Shown here one piece after another: positions 1-6,732 of a DNA stretch of 26,165 bases; position 1 is the stretch's first letter, and each line of letters starts with the position of its first letter. The DNA comes from Caldipriscus sp964426895 (lineage in GTDB: Bacteria > Hydrothermota > Hydrothermia > LBFQ01): contig CAYRSH010000018.1 in NCBI GenBank assembly GCA_964426895.1, positions 1 to 26,165 on the forward strand, read 5' to 3'. Both the position numbers and the translations under genes were made by a program. Under the pieces are notes generated by a model. It saw nothing but the letters and a program-made list of their open reading frames with translations, was not told the DNA's origin and made no database searches.

Positions 1-395
1 AATGCATACTCCAAACCTTCCCTTATCGTGTCCTCCGTATAATCCTGCCATACACCGTTTAGTTGTGCTACCGCTCTGGTTGTGTTCCTTACCTCTTTGG
101 CAACCTTATTTATCTGAACGCTTAACTTCTTTATTTGCTCTTCGGTTTCCGCGTGTTTTTCGGCAAGTTCTTTTAACTTTTTATCCGTTTCCTCTTGGGC
201 TTTTCTTAACTCTTTTATCTGCTTATCCGTCTCCGCCTGTCTTTTTGCAAGGCTATCAACCAATTCCCTCGTTTCCTTTAACATTTTATCCGTCTCCTCT
301 TGGCTTTTTGCCAACCTATCAAGCCTTTTGCCAACATTATCAAGCCTCTTGCCCACCTCTTTTAGTATTTCCCATATTTCTTTTGCGTTCTCCAT
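1..395 (-). CDS. Coiled-coil protein, DUF3782-like, N-terminal part (cut by window edge)
   Basis: An open frame of 131 codons reads leftward from an ATG at 395 and runs off the window, so only the N-terminus is present. It is almost entirely helical. Residues 31-86 carry a repeated unit (SQEETDK 31-37, RQAETDK 52-58, AQEETDK 66-72, KHAETEE 80-86) spaced 21, 14 and 14 residues apart, all multiples of seven, as in a heptad coiled coil. It then reads GVWQDYTEDTIREGLEY (about 114-130), resembling the junction seen in DUF3782-type proteins, where a coiled coil precedes a PD-(D/E)XK nuclease-like domain. That domain would lie outside the window. The start is supported by a TATAAT box nine bases upstream. 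The plus-strand open frame over the same bases is Pro/Leu/Phe-rich shadow. The function of this family is unknown. Confidence 0.75.
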   Translation of the reverse strand, partial: MENAKEIWEILKEVGKRLDNVGKRLDRLAKSQEETDKMLKETRELVDSLAKRQAETDKQIKELRKAQEETDKKLKELAEKHAETEEQIKKLSVQINKVAKEVRNTTRAVAQLNGVWQDYTEDTIREGLEYA

Positions 396-404
396 GCAAC
401 GAGA

Positions 405-410
405 ATTATA
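405..410 (-). promoter_or_regulatory. -10 box of leaderless promoter for the coiled-coil gene
   Basis: TATAAT on the minus strand, with exactly nine bases between it and the ATG at 395. No Shine-Dalgarno fits in that space. No good -35 lies 16-18 bases upstream; a TTGAAA sits only 11 bases away. Confidence 0.6.
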
Positions 411-450
411 AACCCGAAAAGTTTCAATATCCCCACAGAAACCTTTTCAG

Positions 451-459
451 CCTTAGAAT
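451..459 (+). promoter_or_regulatory. Extended -10 CCTTAGAAT, leaderless promoter for the rhodanese gene
   Basis: CCTTAGAAT with the hexamer at 454-459 and nine bases to the ATG at 469. One of six copies of CCTTA(G/T/A)AAT found just before start codons in this window. No recognisable TTGACA-like -35. Confidence 0.6.
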
Positions 460-468
460 ATTAGCGCT

Positions 469-831
469 ATGATGTGGCTTATAAGTTTCACTTGGATAAC
501 TCCGGATTGGCTTAACGATTATATAAAATCCGGGAAGGGAAAGGCCATAATAATAGATGTAAGGACACCGGCGGAGCATGAAATGGGGTTCATCCCGGGA
601 ACAAAGATGTTAATCCCGCATAACCAAATAGCCGCAAGGATAAATGAGATAAAGGCAGACCCCAATAAGGATACCATAATAGTTTATTGCAGATCCGGAA
701 ACCGTTCCACAATAGCCGCAAAAATCCTTGAATCAAAGGGTTTTAAGCATGTGTTAAACCTCAAAGGTGGGATAACCGCTTGGCAACAAAGTGGTTATAA
801 GGTTGTGAAACCAAAAGGAGGTGAAAGATGA
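469..831 (+). CDS. Single-domain rhodanese (sulfurtransferase), probably exported
   Basis: A 120-residue single rhodanese domain. It has the entry motif IIDVRTPAEHEMGFIPG (about 28-44) and the active-site loop CRSGNRS with catalytic Cys74. Rhodaneses of this type carry sulfane sulfur as a Cys persulfide. The first residues, MMWLISF, are hydrophobic and followed directly by the domain, so it may be exported or membrane-tethered by a very short signal. The start at 469 (a second ATG follows at 472) is fixed by the -10 box nine bases upstream. The stop overlaps the next gene as ATGA. That next gene is a DUF2892 membrane protein, so the pair matches the two halves of E. coli YgaP, a rhodanese fused to this membrane domain. 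A joint role in sulfur handling at the membrane is inference. Confidence 0.9.
   Translation: MMWLISFTWITPDWLNDYIKSGKGKAIIIDVRTPAEHEMGFIPGTKMLIPHNQIAARINEIKADPNKDTIIVYCRSGNRSTIAAKILESKGFKHVLNLKGGITAWQQSGYKVVKPKGGER
814..823 (+). promoter_or_regulatory. Strong Shine-Dalgarno of the DUF2892 gene
   Basis: AAAGGAGGTG, a near-perfect anti-16S complement, ends four bases before the ATG at 828. It lies inside the end of the rhodanese gene and contrasts with the leaderless first gene. Confidence 0.8.
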
Positions 832-1031
832 AAAGGAATATTGGTACGGTTGATAGGGTTATAAGGGTTATAGTAGGGCTTTTGGCATTGGGTGGGATAT
901 TTCTCGTAAGCGCCACCTGGTTAAAGGTTGTCCTCGGCATAGTGGGTATAGTTATGCTCTTCACGGCGGCCACTGGATTCTGCGGGTTATACACACTGTT
1001 TGGCATATCAACCTGCCCGGCTAAAAAATAA
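828..1031 (+). CDS. DUF2892 (YgaP-type) small membrane protein
   Basis: A 67-residue protein with two hydrophobic helices (about 10-28 and 31-48) and the C-terminal signature TGFCGLYTLFGISTC, typical of DUF2892, the membrane domain of E. coli YgaP. It has a charged N-terminus (MKRNIGTVDR) and two cysteines at 52 and 63. It overlaps the upstream rhodanese by four bases and has a strong ribosome site, so the two are very likely made together in near-equal amounts. In YgaP these modules form one chain; here they are separate proteins, so they probably act as a complex (inference). Confidence 0.9.
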   Translation: MKRNIGTVDRVIRVIVGLLALGGIFLVSATWLKVVLGIVGIVMLFTAATGFCGLYTLFGISTCPAKK

Positions 1032-1276
1032 CACTCATCTCCCTTTTAATATCGCCACCAGCCGACAAAATACAGCATATAGGGGCGGGTTTTATAGTTT
1101 TTGCGGTTTCTTATAACGCCACAAAGGATAAAAAGGCATCCGTAGGTGTTAGTGTAAGTGTAGGTGTATTAAAAGAGGTTTGGGATAAGGTATCAAAGAG
1201 AGGAGATCCGGAAGTTTTAGACTTTGTATATACCGCACTCGGGGGTGTAATTGGGTATTTGGTGGTTAGCCGCTAA
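1028..1276 (+). CDS. YfiM-like small envelope protein without a canonical start codon
   Basis: The open frame runs from just after an in-frame TAA (1022-1024) to TAA 1274-1276 and is clearly coding. DKIQHIGAGF near the N-terminus, then LKEVWDKVSKRGDPEVLDF and a hydrophobic GGVIGYLVV end, match the layout of E. coli YfiM (DK.QH.., KE.WD, ..KDL...AG..GY). Before DKIQH it reads TLISLLISPPA, a short hydrophobic leader. The frame has no ATG, GTG or TTG before this block. The first plausible start is ATA at 1028, which overlaps the TAA stop of the previous gene as ATAA. It is therefore either a real gene with an ATA start, coupled to the gene before it, or a gene whose start was lost to a G-to-A change. 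Its 3-prime end overlaps the convergent thioesterase gene by four bases. The function of YfiM proteins is not known. Confidence 0.7.
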   Translation: MTLISLLISPPADKIQHIGAGFIVFAVSYNATKDKKASVGVSVSVGVLKEVWDKVSKRGDPEVLDFVYTALGGVIGYLVVSR

Positions 1277-2178
1277 GAGGGGCTTAACCCTTGTATTAGT
1301 TTTTCTTTCCTCTCAATCCGCAAAGTTTTTCTAAAAGACGCCTCTTTGAATATCCTTTCGTCCGCCGCATATGTTTCAAGGTGTTCCTTTCTATCAACCA
1401 ATACCATGCTAACAAATGTATGGGTAGCCATATACCTCTTATCGCTTATTGGGTCTTTGCCAAAAACCCATACCTCAACTTCCGCGGATGTTCTCCAAAC
1501 GGCGTTCAACCGTGTAAATATCTCTATGATGTGCGAAGACCTTATGGGGTGTAAGAAAATTGTTTCGTCAATTGATGCCGTAACCATTGGTTTTTTTGAG
1601 TATTCAATTGATGTTATGGCCGCCAACTGATCCACATACTCCAAGAGTTTTGCCCCCGACATCATGTCAAAGAAGAACACATCTTCTATACTTATACCAT
1701 AAACCGTGCGTAAATCATAACTTTCGGGTTCGTAGAGGTTTTTTAAACTCTCCTTTAACGAATTTATCTTACCCTTTATTTCTCTTTCAAGGGTTGGGGA
1801 AGGGTTTTTGTAATCGTGGGGGACAACACAGGCGTTTTCATCTACGGAAACAAATGTCAATTCCGCCGCTGTTGTGAGATTTTCTTCATCGCTTTGGGGA
1901 TTTCTTGAATATACCGCCACCTTTACGGTTATGGTATGTTTGGTTGAAAACAATGGCGATATGTTTATACTAACCATATTTCCAACCCTTATGGGGTTTA
2001 AAAAGTCAAAGCTGCCCATATAACCGAGGAGAACAGGCCTTTTAACAAGATTTGAGGCGTAAATTGAAGACGACCTGATAACCCAATTCATTAACCTCCC
2101 ACCGAACAAATACCCCAAAATGTTGGCATCCTGTGGAAATACCCAATAAACGGTTTCAAAATCCCCTTTGAACCTCAT
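1273..2178 (-). CDS. Acyl-CoA thioesterase with two hotdog domains
   Basis: A 301-residue protein made of two hotdog (ACOT) repeats. The N-terminal repeat has PQDANILGYLFGGRLMNWV (15-33) and the C-terminal repeat has MMSGAKLLEYVDQLAAI (172-188). This family hydrolyses acyl-CoA to free fatty acid and CoA. The first repeat keeps the Asn (N19) and the GG turn but has Val/Ile where the usual Asp sits. The second keeps the Asp (D183) but has lost the Asn motif. That leaves one composite site, as described for mammalian ACOT7, where Asn of one domain pairs with Asp of the other. The ATG at 2178 overlaps the end of the helicase gene (ATGA), and an AAAAAGG-like ribosome site precedes it. It is the last gene of a three-gene operon. 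Confidence 0.85.
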   Translation of the reverse strand: MRFKGDFETVYWVFPQDANILGYLFGGRLMNWVIRSSSIYASNLVKRPVLLGYMGSFDFLNPIRVGNMVSINISPLFSTKHTITVKVAVYSRNPQSDEENLTTAAELTFVSVDENACVVPHDYKNPSPTLEREIKGKINSLKESLKNLYEPESYDLRTVYGISIEDVFFFDMMSGAKLLEYVDQLAAITSIEYSKKPMVTASIDETIFLHPIRSSHIIEIFTRLNAVWRTSAEVEVWVFGKDPISDKRYMATHTFVSMVLVDRKEHLETYAADERIFKEASFRKTLRIERKEKLIQGLSPS

Positions 2179-4154
2179 ACCTTTTTCAACTTAGCCTTAT
2201 CCTTAACGAAACTTTTTACACCCGTTTTGAACATAACCTTCACTATATTCCCATCAATGTTTAAAACCTTACCGTATCCGTATTTTTCGTGATATACGCT
2301 ATCACCTTTTTTAATATCGCCGTTATCCGTATATCCCTTAATCTGTCCCCCTGTTATCCCCATTTCTTCCAAAAACCTACTGGGTTTTAGGGAATACCTA
2401 TTATATCCCCTCATTTTTGCATGGGTCAAGTAAAGGTATGTTTTTGCCCTTGTTATTGCCACATAACACAACCTCCTCTCCTCGTCCTCATTACCTTCTT
2501 CCAATGATTTATAGTGTGGGAATGTCCCCTCCTCTAAACCGACCACAAATACGACATCCCTTTCAAGACCCTTTGCGGAATGGACGGTCATTAAAGAAAC
2601 CGCGTTCCCCTCCTTTGTATCCGCGGAACTCAAAAGTGATACTGAGTAAAGGAACTCCTCCAAGTTTTTACCTTCGGACTGATAACCGTAAGCCATGTTT
2701 AATAGTTCTTCAACATTTTCAACTCTATCCTCAAACCTTTCCGGGTCAAACCTTTGTAAGTATTCGTAATAGTTTAGGAAGTCTATAACCTTTTGCACGG
2801 CTTCCCTTGGGGGTTTGTCCTTTAAATCATCCAATAACAAAAAGTATTCCTTTATTTTCCCCAGCCTAAACTTTGAAATGTTTTTTATATCTTCCCAACT
2901 TTTCCCGGCTTCAATCTCCCTTATAACCCTATTTACGGTGTTTTCGCCCAACCCCTCAACCAAAAGCATACTCCTCCGCAAGGATACGAAATCCTTGGGG
3001 TTTAAAGCCACCCTTAAAAAGGATAGAATGTCCTTAATTTCTTTCCTTTGGAAAAACCCTACATCCCCTATAATCTTATAGGGTATTCCATACCTGACCA
3101 TAGCCTGTTCAAACACACGGGATATATAGTTTGCCCTGTATAAAACCATTACATTTTCGGGTTTAAATCCCCTTGATAATATCTCCTTTGCCACCCATTC
3201 CGCTTCATCCTCTGGTGTATCAAAACATTTGTATATCGGCTCTGGGCCGGTTTTTCTATCGGTGAATAAAAACTTTTCTCTCCTGTTATGGTTATGCCTT
3301 ATAAGGTTGTTTGCCAAGTCTAAGATTTTCTGGGTTGAGCGGTAATTCCTTTCAAGTTTAAGGATTAAGGTGTTGGGGAAATCCCTCTGGAAGTTTAGAA
3401 ATATCGTATAATCCGCACCCCTAAAAGAGTATATCGCTTGGTCTTCATCACCAACCACAAAAACCCTTCTGTGTTCTGGATTCCCCGCTATTTTTACGAG
3501 TATTTTGTGTTGCAGGGGGTTAGTATCCTGATACTCATCAACGAGGATGTAATAGAGTTTTTGGGAGTATTTCTTCCGTATATTTTCATCCTCCAAAACC
3601 TCGTTTGCCCTTATGAGAATATCATCAAAGTCAAGGGCGTTGGCCTTTTTTAGTTTATCCTGATATACTTCCAGGATTGATGAGAATACACTTTTATCCA
3701 AATTTTCCGGAATTTTGCCGGTGTTTTTGTACCTTGAAATGGCATTTTTTATCTCCTTAACATTATAACCCAAATCCTTGCATATCGGTTCCAATATTGC
3801 CTTTGTATCATCCTCGTCATAAACGGTTAAATTTCCGAGATTTTCTCTAACAATTCTTAATGCAAAGGAATGGAATGTTCCCACATTCAATTTTTTCACA
3901 TCTATATACCTTGAAAGCCTTTCCTTCATTTCATCGGCAGCCTTGTTCGTGAAGGTGACGGCGAGAATCCTATTCTCGGGTACCCCTATTTCTTTAACGA
4001 GATAAGCCACCCTTAGGGTTAATACACGGGTTTTACCCGAACCCGCCCCCGCAACAACGAGTATAGGCCTATCAATTGGCGCTAAAACCGCCTTTAACTG
4101 TTGCTCGTTTAACGCTTTGATTTCTTCTTTTAAGTCATAGTTTGATCTTTTCAA
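2175..4154 (-). CDS. pcrA: UvrD/PcrA-type superfamily 1 DNA helicase
   Basis: A 659-residue 3-prime to 5-prime SF1 helicase with the full motif set: Q motif LNEQQLKAV (15-23), Walker A AGAGSGKT (35-42), TFTNKAA, DEYQDTN (motif II), GDEDQAIYSFRGA (III), LERNYRS (IV), MTVHSAKGLE (V) and CYVAITRAK (VI). The last ~50 residues (GDSVYHEKYGYGKVLNIDG...) form the small Tudor-like tail found in PcrA/UvrD, which contacts RNA polymerase in bacteria where it has been studied. The expected roles are nucleotide excision repair and clearing blocked forks or polymerases. The start is TTG at 4154, the only codon leaving a normal-length N-terminus. It overlaps the phosphodiesterase gene by 20 bases. It could be called uvrD; the tail favours PcrA/UvrD over Rep. 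Confidence 0.95.
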   Translation of the reverse strand: MKRSNYDLKEEIKALNEQQLKAVLAPIDRPILVVAGAGSGKTRVLTLRVAYLVKEIGVPENRILAVTFTNKAADEMKERLSRYIDVKKLNVGTFHSFALRIVRENLGNLTVYDEDDTKAILEPICKDLGYNVKEIKNAISRYKNTGKIPENLDKSVFSSILEVYQDKLKKANALDFDDILIRANEVLEDENIRKKYSQKLYYILVDEYQDTNPLQHKILVKIAGNPEHRRVFVVGDEDQAIYSFRGADYTIFLNFQRDFPNTLILKLERNYRSTQKILDLANNLIRHNHNRREKFLFTDRKTGPEPIYKCFDTPEDEAEWVAKEILSRGFKPENVMVLYRANYISRVFEQAMVRYGIPYKIIGDVGFFQRKEIKDILSFLRVALNPKDFVSLRRSMLLVEGLGENTVNRVIREIEAGKSWEDIKNISKFRLGKIKEYFLLLDDLKDKPPREAVQKVIDFLNYYEYLQRFDPERFEDRVENVEELLNMAYGYQSEGKNLEEFLYSVSLLSSADTKEGNAVSLMTVHSAKGLERDVVFVVGLEEGTFPHYKSLEEGNEDEERRLCYVAITRAKTYLYLTHAKMRGYNRYSLKPSRFLEEMGITGGQIKGYTDNGDIKKGDSVYHEKYGYGKVLNIDGNIVKVMFKTGVKSFVKDKAKLKKV

Positions 4155-4659
4155 CCTCTTCTACCCCCTTTTCATAAATTTCCACATTCAAACTTTCCGT
4201 ATCCAACACCACAAAGGAGCATTTTCCGGATATATACCCGTAAATTTCGCCGGGATTGACAATAAGGGTATTCCTTACCCTCCTTATATCCACTTCGTGT
4301 AGATGCCCGTAAAGGATAAAGTTGAAATCCCCAGTTTCGGCGAGTTTATCAATGAACACGGGTTCGTGCATTAATACAAAATCCTTACCTTCAATTTCCA
4401 AAAATGTGGGGGTTTCACTTGAAACAAACCATCCGAATTTTCGGAAGTTTTGCGCCAATTTGAGGTAATCCCCATCGTTATTGCCAAACACCACCCAAAG
4501 TTTTCCTTTATACATTTCGCCTATTCTTAAAGGGACAAAGGGGCTTATTACATCACCGAGGTGTATAACATTTTCTATGCCGAGTTCATTTATTGTTTCA
4601 AATGCCCATTTTAAACCTTTAAGATTATCGTGGGAATCGGACATAATCGCTATTTTCAT
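4135..4659 (-). CDS. YfcE/MJ0936-type calcineurin-like phosphodiesterase
   Basis: A 174-residue metallophosphoesterase with all metal-binding motifs in order: DSHDN (8-12), HLGDV, GNND, HEP and GHLHE near 118, then a short beta-rich end (NPGEIYG). The length and motif spacing fit the YfcE/MJ0936 family of two-metal phosphodiesterases, whose natural substrates are mostly unknown. It is the first gene of the operon with the helicase and the thioesterase. The ATG at 4659 lies nine bases after a TATTAT box, so the mRNA is probably leaderless. Confidence 0.9.
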   Translation of the reverse strand: MKIAIMSDSHDNLKGLKWAFETINELGIENVIHLGDVISPFVPLRIGEMYKGKLWVVFGNNDGDYLKLAQNFRKFGWFVSSETPTFLEIEGKDFVLMHEPVFIDKLAETGDFNFILYGHLHEVDIRRVRNTLIVNPGEIYGYISGKCSFVVLDTESLNVEIYEKGVEEVEKIKL

Positions 4660-4668
4660 AAGGGGGAT

Positions 4669-4674
4669 ATAATA
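4669..4674 (-). promoter_or_regulatory. -10 box of leaderless promoter for the phosphodiesterase operon
   Basis: TATTAT on the minus strand, nine bases before the ATG at 4659. No clear -35. Confidence 0.5.
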
Positions 4675-4701
4675 CTCCCGTTTTATTTGTTTGTGGGGTT
4701 T

Positions 4702-4730
4702 TTGAGAAATGCATAAGCCGGCCTTAGAAT
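4702..4730 (+). promoter_or_regulatory. Sigma-70-like promoter TTGAGA-17-TAGAAT before the DUF5618-like remnant
   Basis: TTGAGA at 4702-4707, a 17-base spacer, then TAGAAT at 4725-4730 within the shared extended -10 CCTTAGAAT (4722-4730). The ATG follows six bases later at 4737. An intact promoter in front of a frameshifted gene suggests the damage is recent or an assembly error. Confidence 0.65.
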
Positions 4731-4736
4731 TTCGTT

Positions 4737-5054
4737 ATGGCCAAGGTAAAGACACCTGTTGATAGACTAAAACTTGCCAAGAGATACTTAAAAAGGCTGG
4801 GATAAATAAGGAAGCCGGGATATACGATGATGTTAAGTATGTATCTGTGGCATCGGATGCCGCATACTTAGCGGCCCTTGAAGCATTAAAAGCCCTTTTC
4901 CTGTGGGAAGGGTTAACAACCGAGAGGGAAATGCAAGATAAGTTAAAAAAGGTTTATAAGATTCTTCACATTGATGGTTATTACAGGGAGTTGCAGAGTA
5001 AAAAGGCAATAGACGATGGATTTAATCCAGATAGTTGAGAAACATAAGGGGTAA
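4737..5054 (+). pseudogene. DUF5618-like small helical protein, broken by two frameshifts
   Basis: From the ATG at 4737 the frame reads MAKVKTPVDRLKLAK and then hits TAA at 4803. One frame over, an uninterrupted continuation reads EILKKAGINKEAGIYDD (from 4781), then VKYV..SDAAYLAALEALKALFLWEGL and YKILHIDGYYREL, ending at TGA 5036. Supplying one base near 4780 (CCAAG to CCAAGG) joins the two. Near the end, removing one A at 5024 lets the protein continue FIQIVEKHKG to TAA 5052-5054, a more helix-like end than NPDS. The restored product is about 105 residues and resembles the DUF5618 family, small all-helical HEPN-like proteins often found near toxin or nucleotidyltransferase genes. No partner is visible here. 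Family assignment is from memory of the DVKYV...AYL.ALEAL pattern and is tentative. Confidence 0.6.
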
Positions 5055-5113
5055 AGAATATCCCCAAACCCTTTTTCAAACTTTTAAGCCTTCTATTTAT
5101 CCTCTTCGTGTTG

Positions 5114-5896
5114 TTAAGGACTCCTCATAACCACACCCCTTTTACTCTTTCTGTAAAATTCAATCAAATGCTTCACCTCTTCGTATCCCGGAAACCTTTC
5201 TTCCAAAACCTTTAAGGCATCTTCAAGGGTTAAATTTGTTCTATAAATTGTCCGATAGCATTCCTTTAAAACCTCAATCTTTTCCCTTGAAAATCCCCTT
5301 CTCTTTAAGCCCACCAAATTCAAACCCACAACCGCTGGCTCATATCCAACGGTCATAAAAAAGGGTGGTGCGTCAAGGTTTAGCCTCGTCATACCTCCAA
5401 TCATAGCATATGCCCCAACCCTACACCACTGATGTATCCCCAAAACACCTGAGATAAAGGCGTAATCTTCAACTTCTATATATCCGGCCAGTTGGGCGGC
5501 GTTTGCGATGGTTATCCCGTTCCCCAACTTGCAATTATGGGCAACATGAACATAAGCCATTAAAAAGTTGTTATCGCCTATAACCGTTGAGTTCCCTTCA
5601 CCCGTAGCCCTGTGTATAGTGCAAAACTCCCTTATTACATTGTTGTTTCCTATAATAACCCCCGTATTTTCCCCTTTATAATTAACATCCTGAGGTGGTT
5701 GCCCAATGGAAACTGAATGATGAATGGCGTTATTTTTCCCTATGGAAACCCTACCCACAATAACGGAAAAAGGCCCTATTTTCGTTCCCTTCCCTATGGA
5801 AACCTTCCCGGATATATAAACATAAGGGCCTATCTCAACACCTTCATCAATGTTAACCTCCCCCTCAATTATCGCCGTTGGATGGATTTTACTCAT
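5114..5896 (-). CDS. lpxA: UDP-N-acetylglucosamine O-acyltransferase LpxA
   Basis: A 260-residue left-handed beta-helix protein built of hexapeptide repeats (I-G-x-x-x pattern over residues 8-160) with a helical C-terminus. It carries out the first step of lipid A synthesis, moving a 3-hydroxyacyl chain from ACP to UDP-GlcNAc. SIGQPPQDVNYKGE (63-76), catalytic His120 in VAHNCKLGN (H125 in E. coli), GIHQWCRVGAYAMIGG (153-168) and the C-terminal LNLVGLKRRGFSREKI are all as in LpxA. Gly168 aligns with E. coli Gly173, the hydrocarbon-ruler position that permits a long (about C14) chain. Start at ATG 5896, with GGAGG at 5903-5907 six bases upstream and an 8-base overlap with panB. The usual lpxD/fabZ/lpxB neighbours are absent. 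Confidence 0.95.
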   Translation of the reverse strand: MSKIHPTAIIEGEVNIDEGVEIGPYVYISGKVSIGKGTKIGPFSVIVGRVSIGKNNAIHHSVSIGQPPQDVNYKGENTGVIIGNNNVIREFCTIHRATGEGNSTVIGDNNFLMAYVHVAHNCKLGNGITIANAAQLAGYIEVEDYAFISGVLGIHQWCRVGAYAMIGGMTRLNLDAPPFFMTVGYEPAVVGLNLVGLKRRGFSREKIEVLKECYRTIYRTNLTLEDALKVLEERFPGYEEVKHLIEFYRKSKRGVVMRSP

Positions 5897-6671
5897 AACT
5901 CTCCTCCAAGGACGGAAAATTACCGCTTTTTATATCGTTTTTAAACCTCTCCAAAGCCTCCTTAAATATTGAAAACCCTTCAACATATTTCCTCGCAAAC
6001 TTAAACTTGTATAAGGATAACCCCACAACATCGTGGAAAACGAGAATTTGGCCGTCGGTATAGGGTCCCGCACCAATTCCAATGGTAGGTATGGAAATGT
6101 TTTCGGTTATATATTTTGCACTCTCATACGGAACCTTTTCAAGGACTATTGAAAAAGCACCCGCATCTTCCAAGGCCTTTGCGTCTTCTAAAAGCCTTTC
6201 TTTATCCCTACCCTGCAATTTAAAACCCCCATAAACATTGTATTTTTGCGGATTCATACCTATATGACCCATTACGGGAATCCCGTAATCCACGAGTTTT
6301 TTAACCAAATTTGCTATTTCCCTTCCCCCTTCAAGTTTTACGGCGTTTGCACCCGCTTTTAAAAACTTCCCGGCGTTTTCAATTGCATCCCTTTCGGATG
6401 TTTGATAACTCAAAAATGGCATGTCCCCTACAACTAACGCCCTCTTAACTGCTCTGCAAACCGCTTTTGTATGCATAATCATTTCATCCATACCTATCTT
6501 TAAGGTATCCTCAAATCCATGAACCACCATAGCAGCTGAATCCCCAACCAAGATTATTTCGAACCCGCTTTCATCCGCCAATAGGGCCGCTGGATAATCA
6601 TAAGCGGTTATGGCCGAAATTTTTTCCTTTCCCTTCATCTCCACAATATCCTTAACGGTTATCTTTTTCAT
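5889..6671 (-). CDS. panB: 3-methyl-2-oxobutanoate hydroxymethyltransferase PanB
   Basis: A 260-residue TIM barrel that makes ketopantoate from 2-oxoisovalerate and methylene-tetrahydrofolate, the first step toward pantothenate and CoA. Start MKKITVKDIVEMKGKEKISA, then TAYDYP, LVGDSAAMVVHG (metal ligand Asp44), VGDMPFLSYQ (Asp83), VKLEGG and GHIGMNPQ, as in the family. The open frame extends 44 codons upstream to 6803, but that part has no homology, overlaps the divergent rhodanese gene and crosses both promoters. I use the ATG at 6671, which gives the family length and lies ten bases after a TATAAT box. It overlaps lpxA by eight bases. Confidence 0.95.
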   Translation of the reverse strand: MKKITVKDIVEMKGKEKISAITAYDYPAALLADESGFEIILVGDSAAMVVHGFEDTLKIGMDEMIMHTKAVCRAVKRALVVGDMPFLSYQTSERDAIENAGKFLKAGANAVKLEGGREIANLVKKLVDYGIPVMGHIGMNPQKYNVYGGFKLQGRDKERLLEDAKALEDAGAFSIVLEKVPYESAKYITENISIPTIGIGAGPYTDGQILVFHDVVGLSLYKFKFARKYVEGFSIFKEALERFKNDIKSGNFPSLEESYE

Positions 6672-6681
6672 AAGGGTGGGT

Positions 6682-6687
6682 ATTATA
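6682..6687 (-). promoter_or_regulatory. -10 box of leaderless promoter for panB-lpxA
   Basis: TATAAT on the minus strand, ten bases before the panB ATG at 6671. A TTGAAA at 6712-6707 lies 19 bases upstream and could act as a poorly spaced -35. It overlaps the divergent promoter of the rhodanese gene. Confidence 0.6.
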
Positions 6688-6712
6688 ATTCCGCCACACA
6701 AAGGCATTTCAA

Positions 6713-6721
6713 CCTTATAAT
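6713..6721 (+). promoter_or_regulatory. Extended -10 CCTTATAAT, promoter for the rhodanese-rho operon
   Basis: AACCTTATAATATCC, nearly identical to the box before the S13 peptidase gene at 10251-10259. Eleven bases separate the hexamer from the ATG at 6733. The two divergent start codons (6671 and 6733) are only 61 bases apart, so both promoters share the interval. Confidence 0.65.
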
Positions 6722-6732
6722 ATCCAATCGCG

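Noticed and set aside
2..472. Plus-strand open frame of 156 codons
   Set aside because: It mirrors the coiled-coil gene on the other strand, is Pro/Leu/Phe-rich with no domain, and runs across the promoter of the rhodanese gene.
3066..3083. Palindrome CCCTATAA-TC-TTATAGGG
   Set aside because: It lies within the helicase gene over a conserved protein segment (YKIIGDVGF), far from any start; most likely chance.
5048..5076. GGGG...CCCC hairpin followed by a T-run after the DUF5618-like remnant
   Set aside because: Only four G-C pairs, a ten-base loop and a gap before the T-run; too weak to call a terminator.
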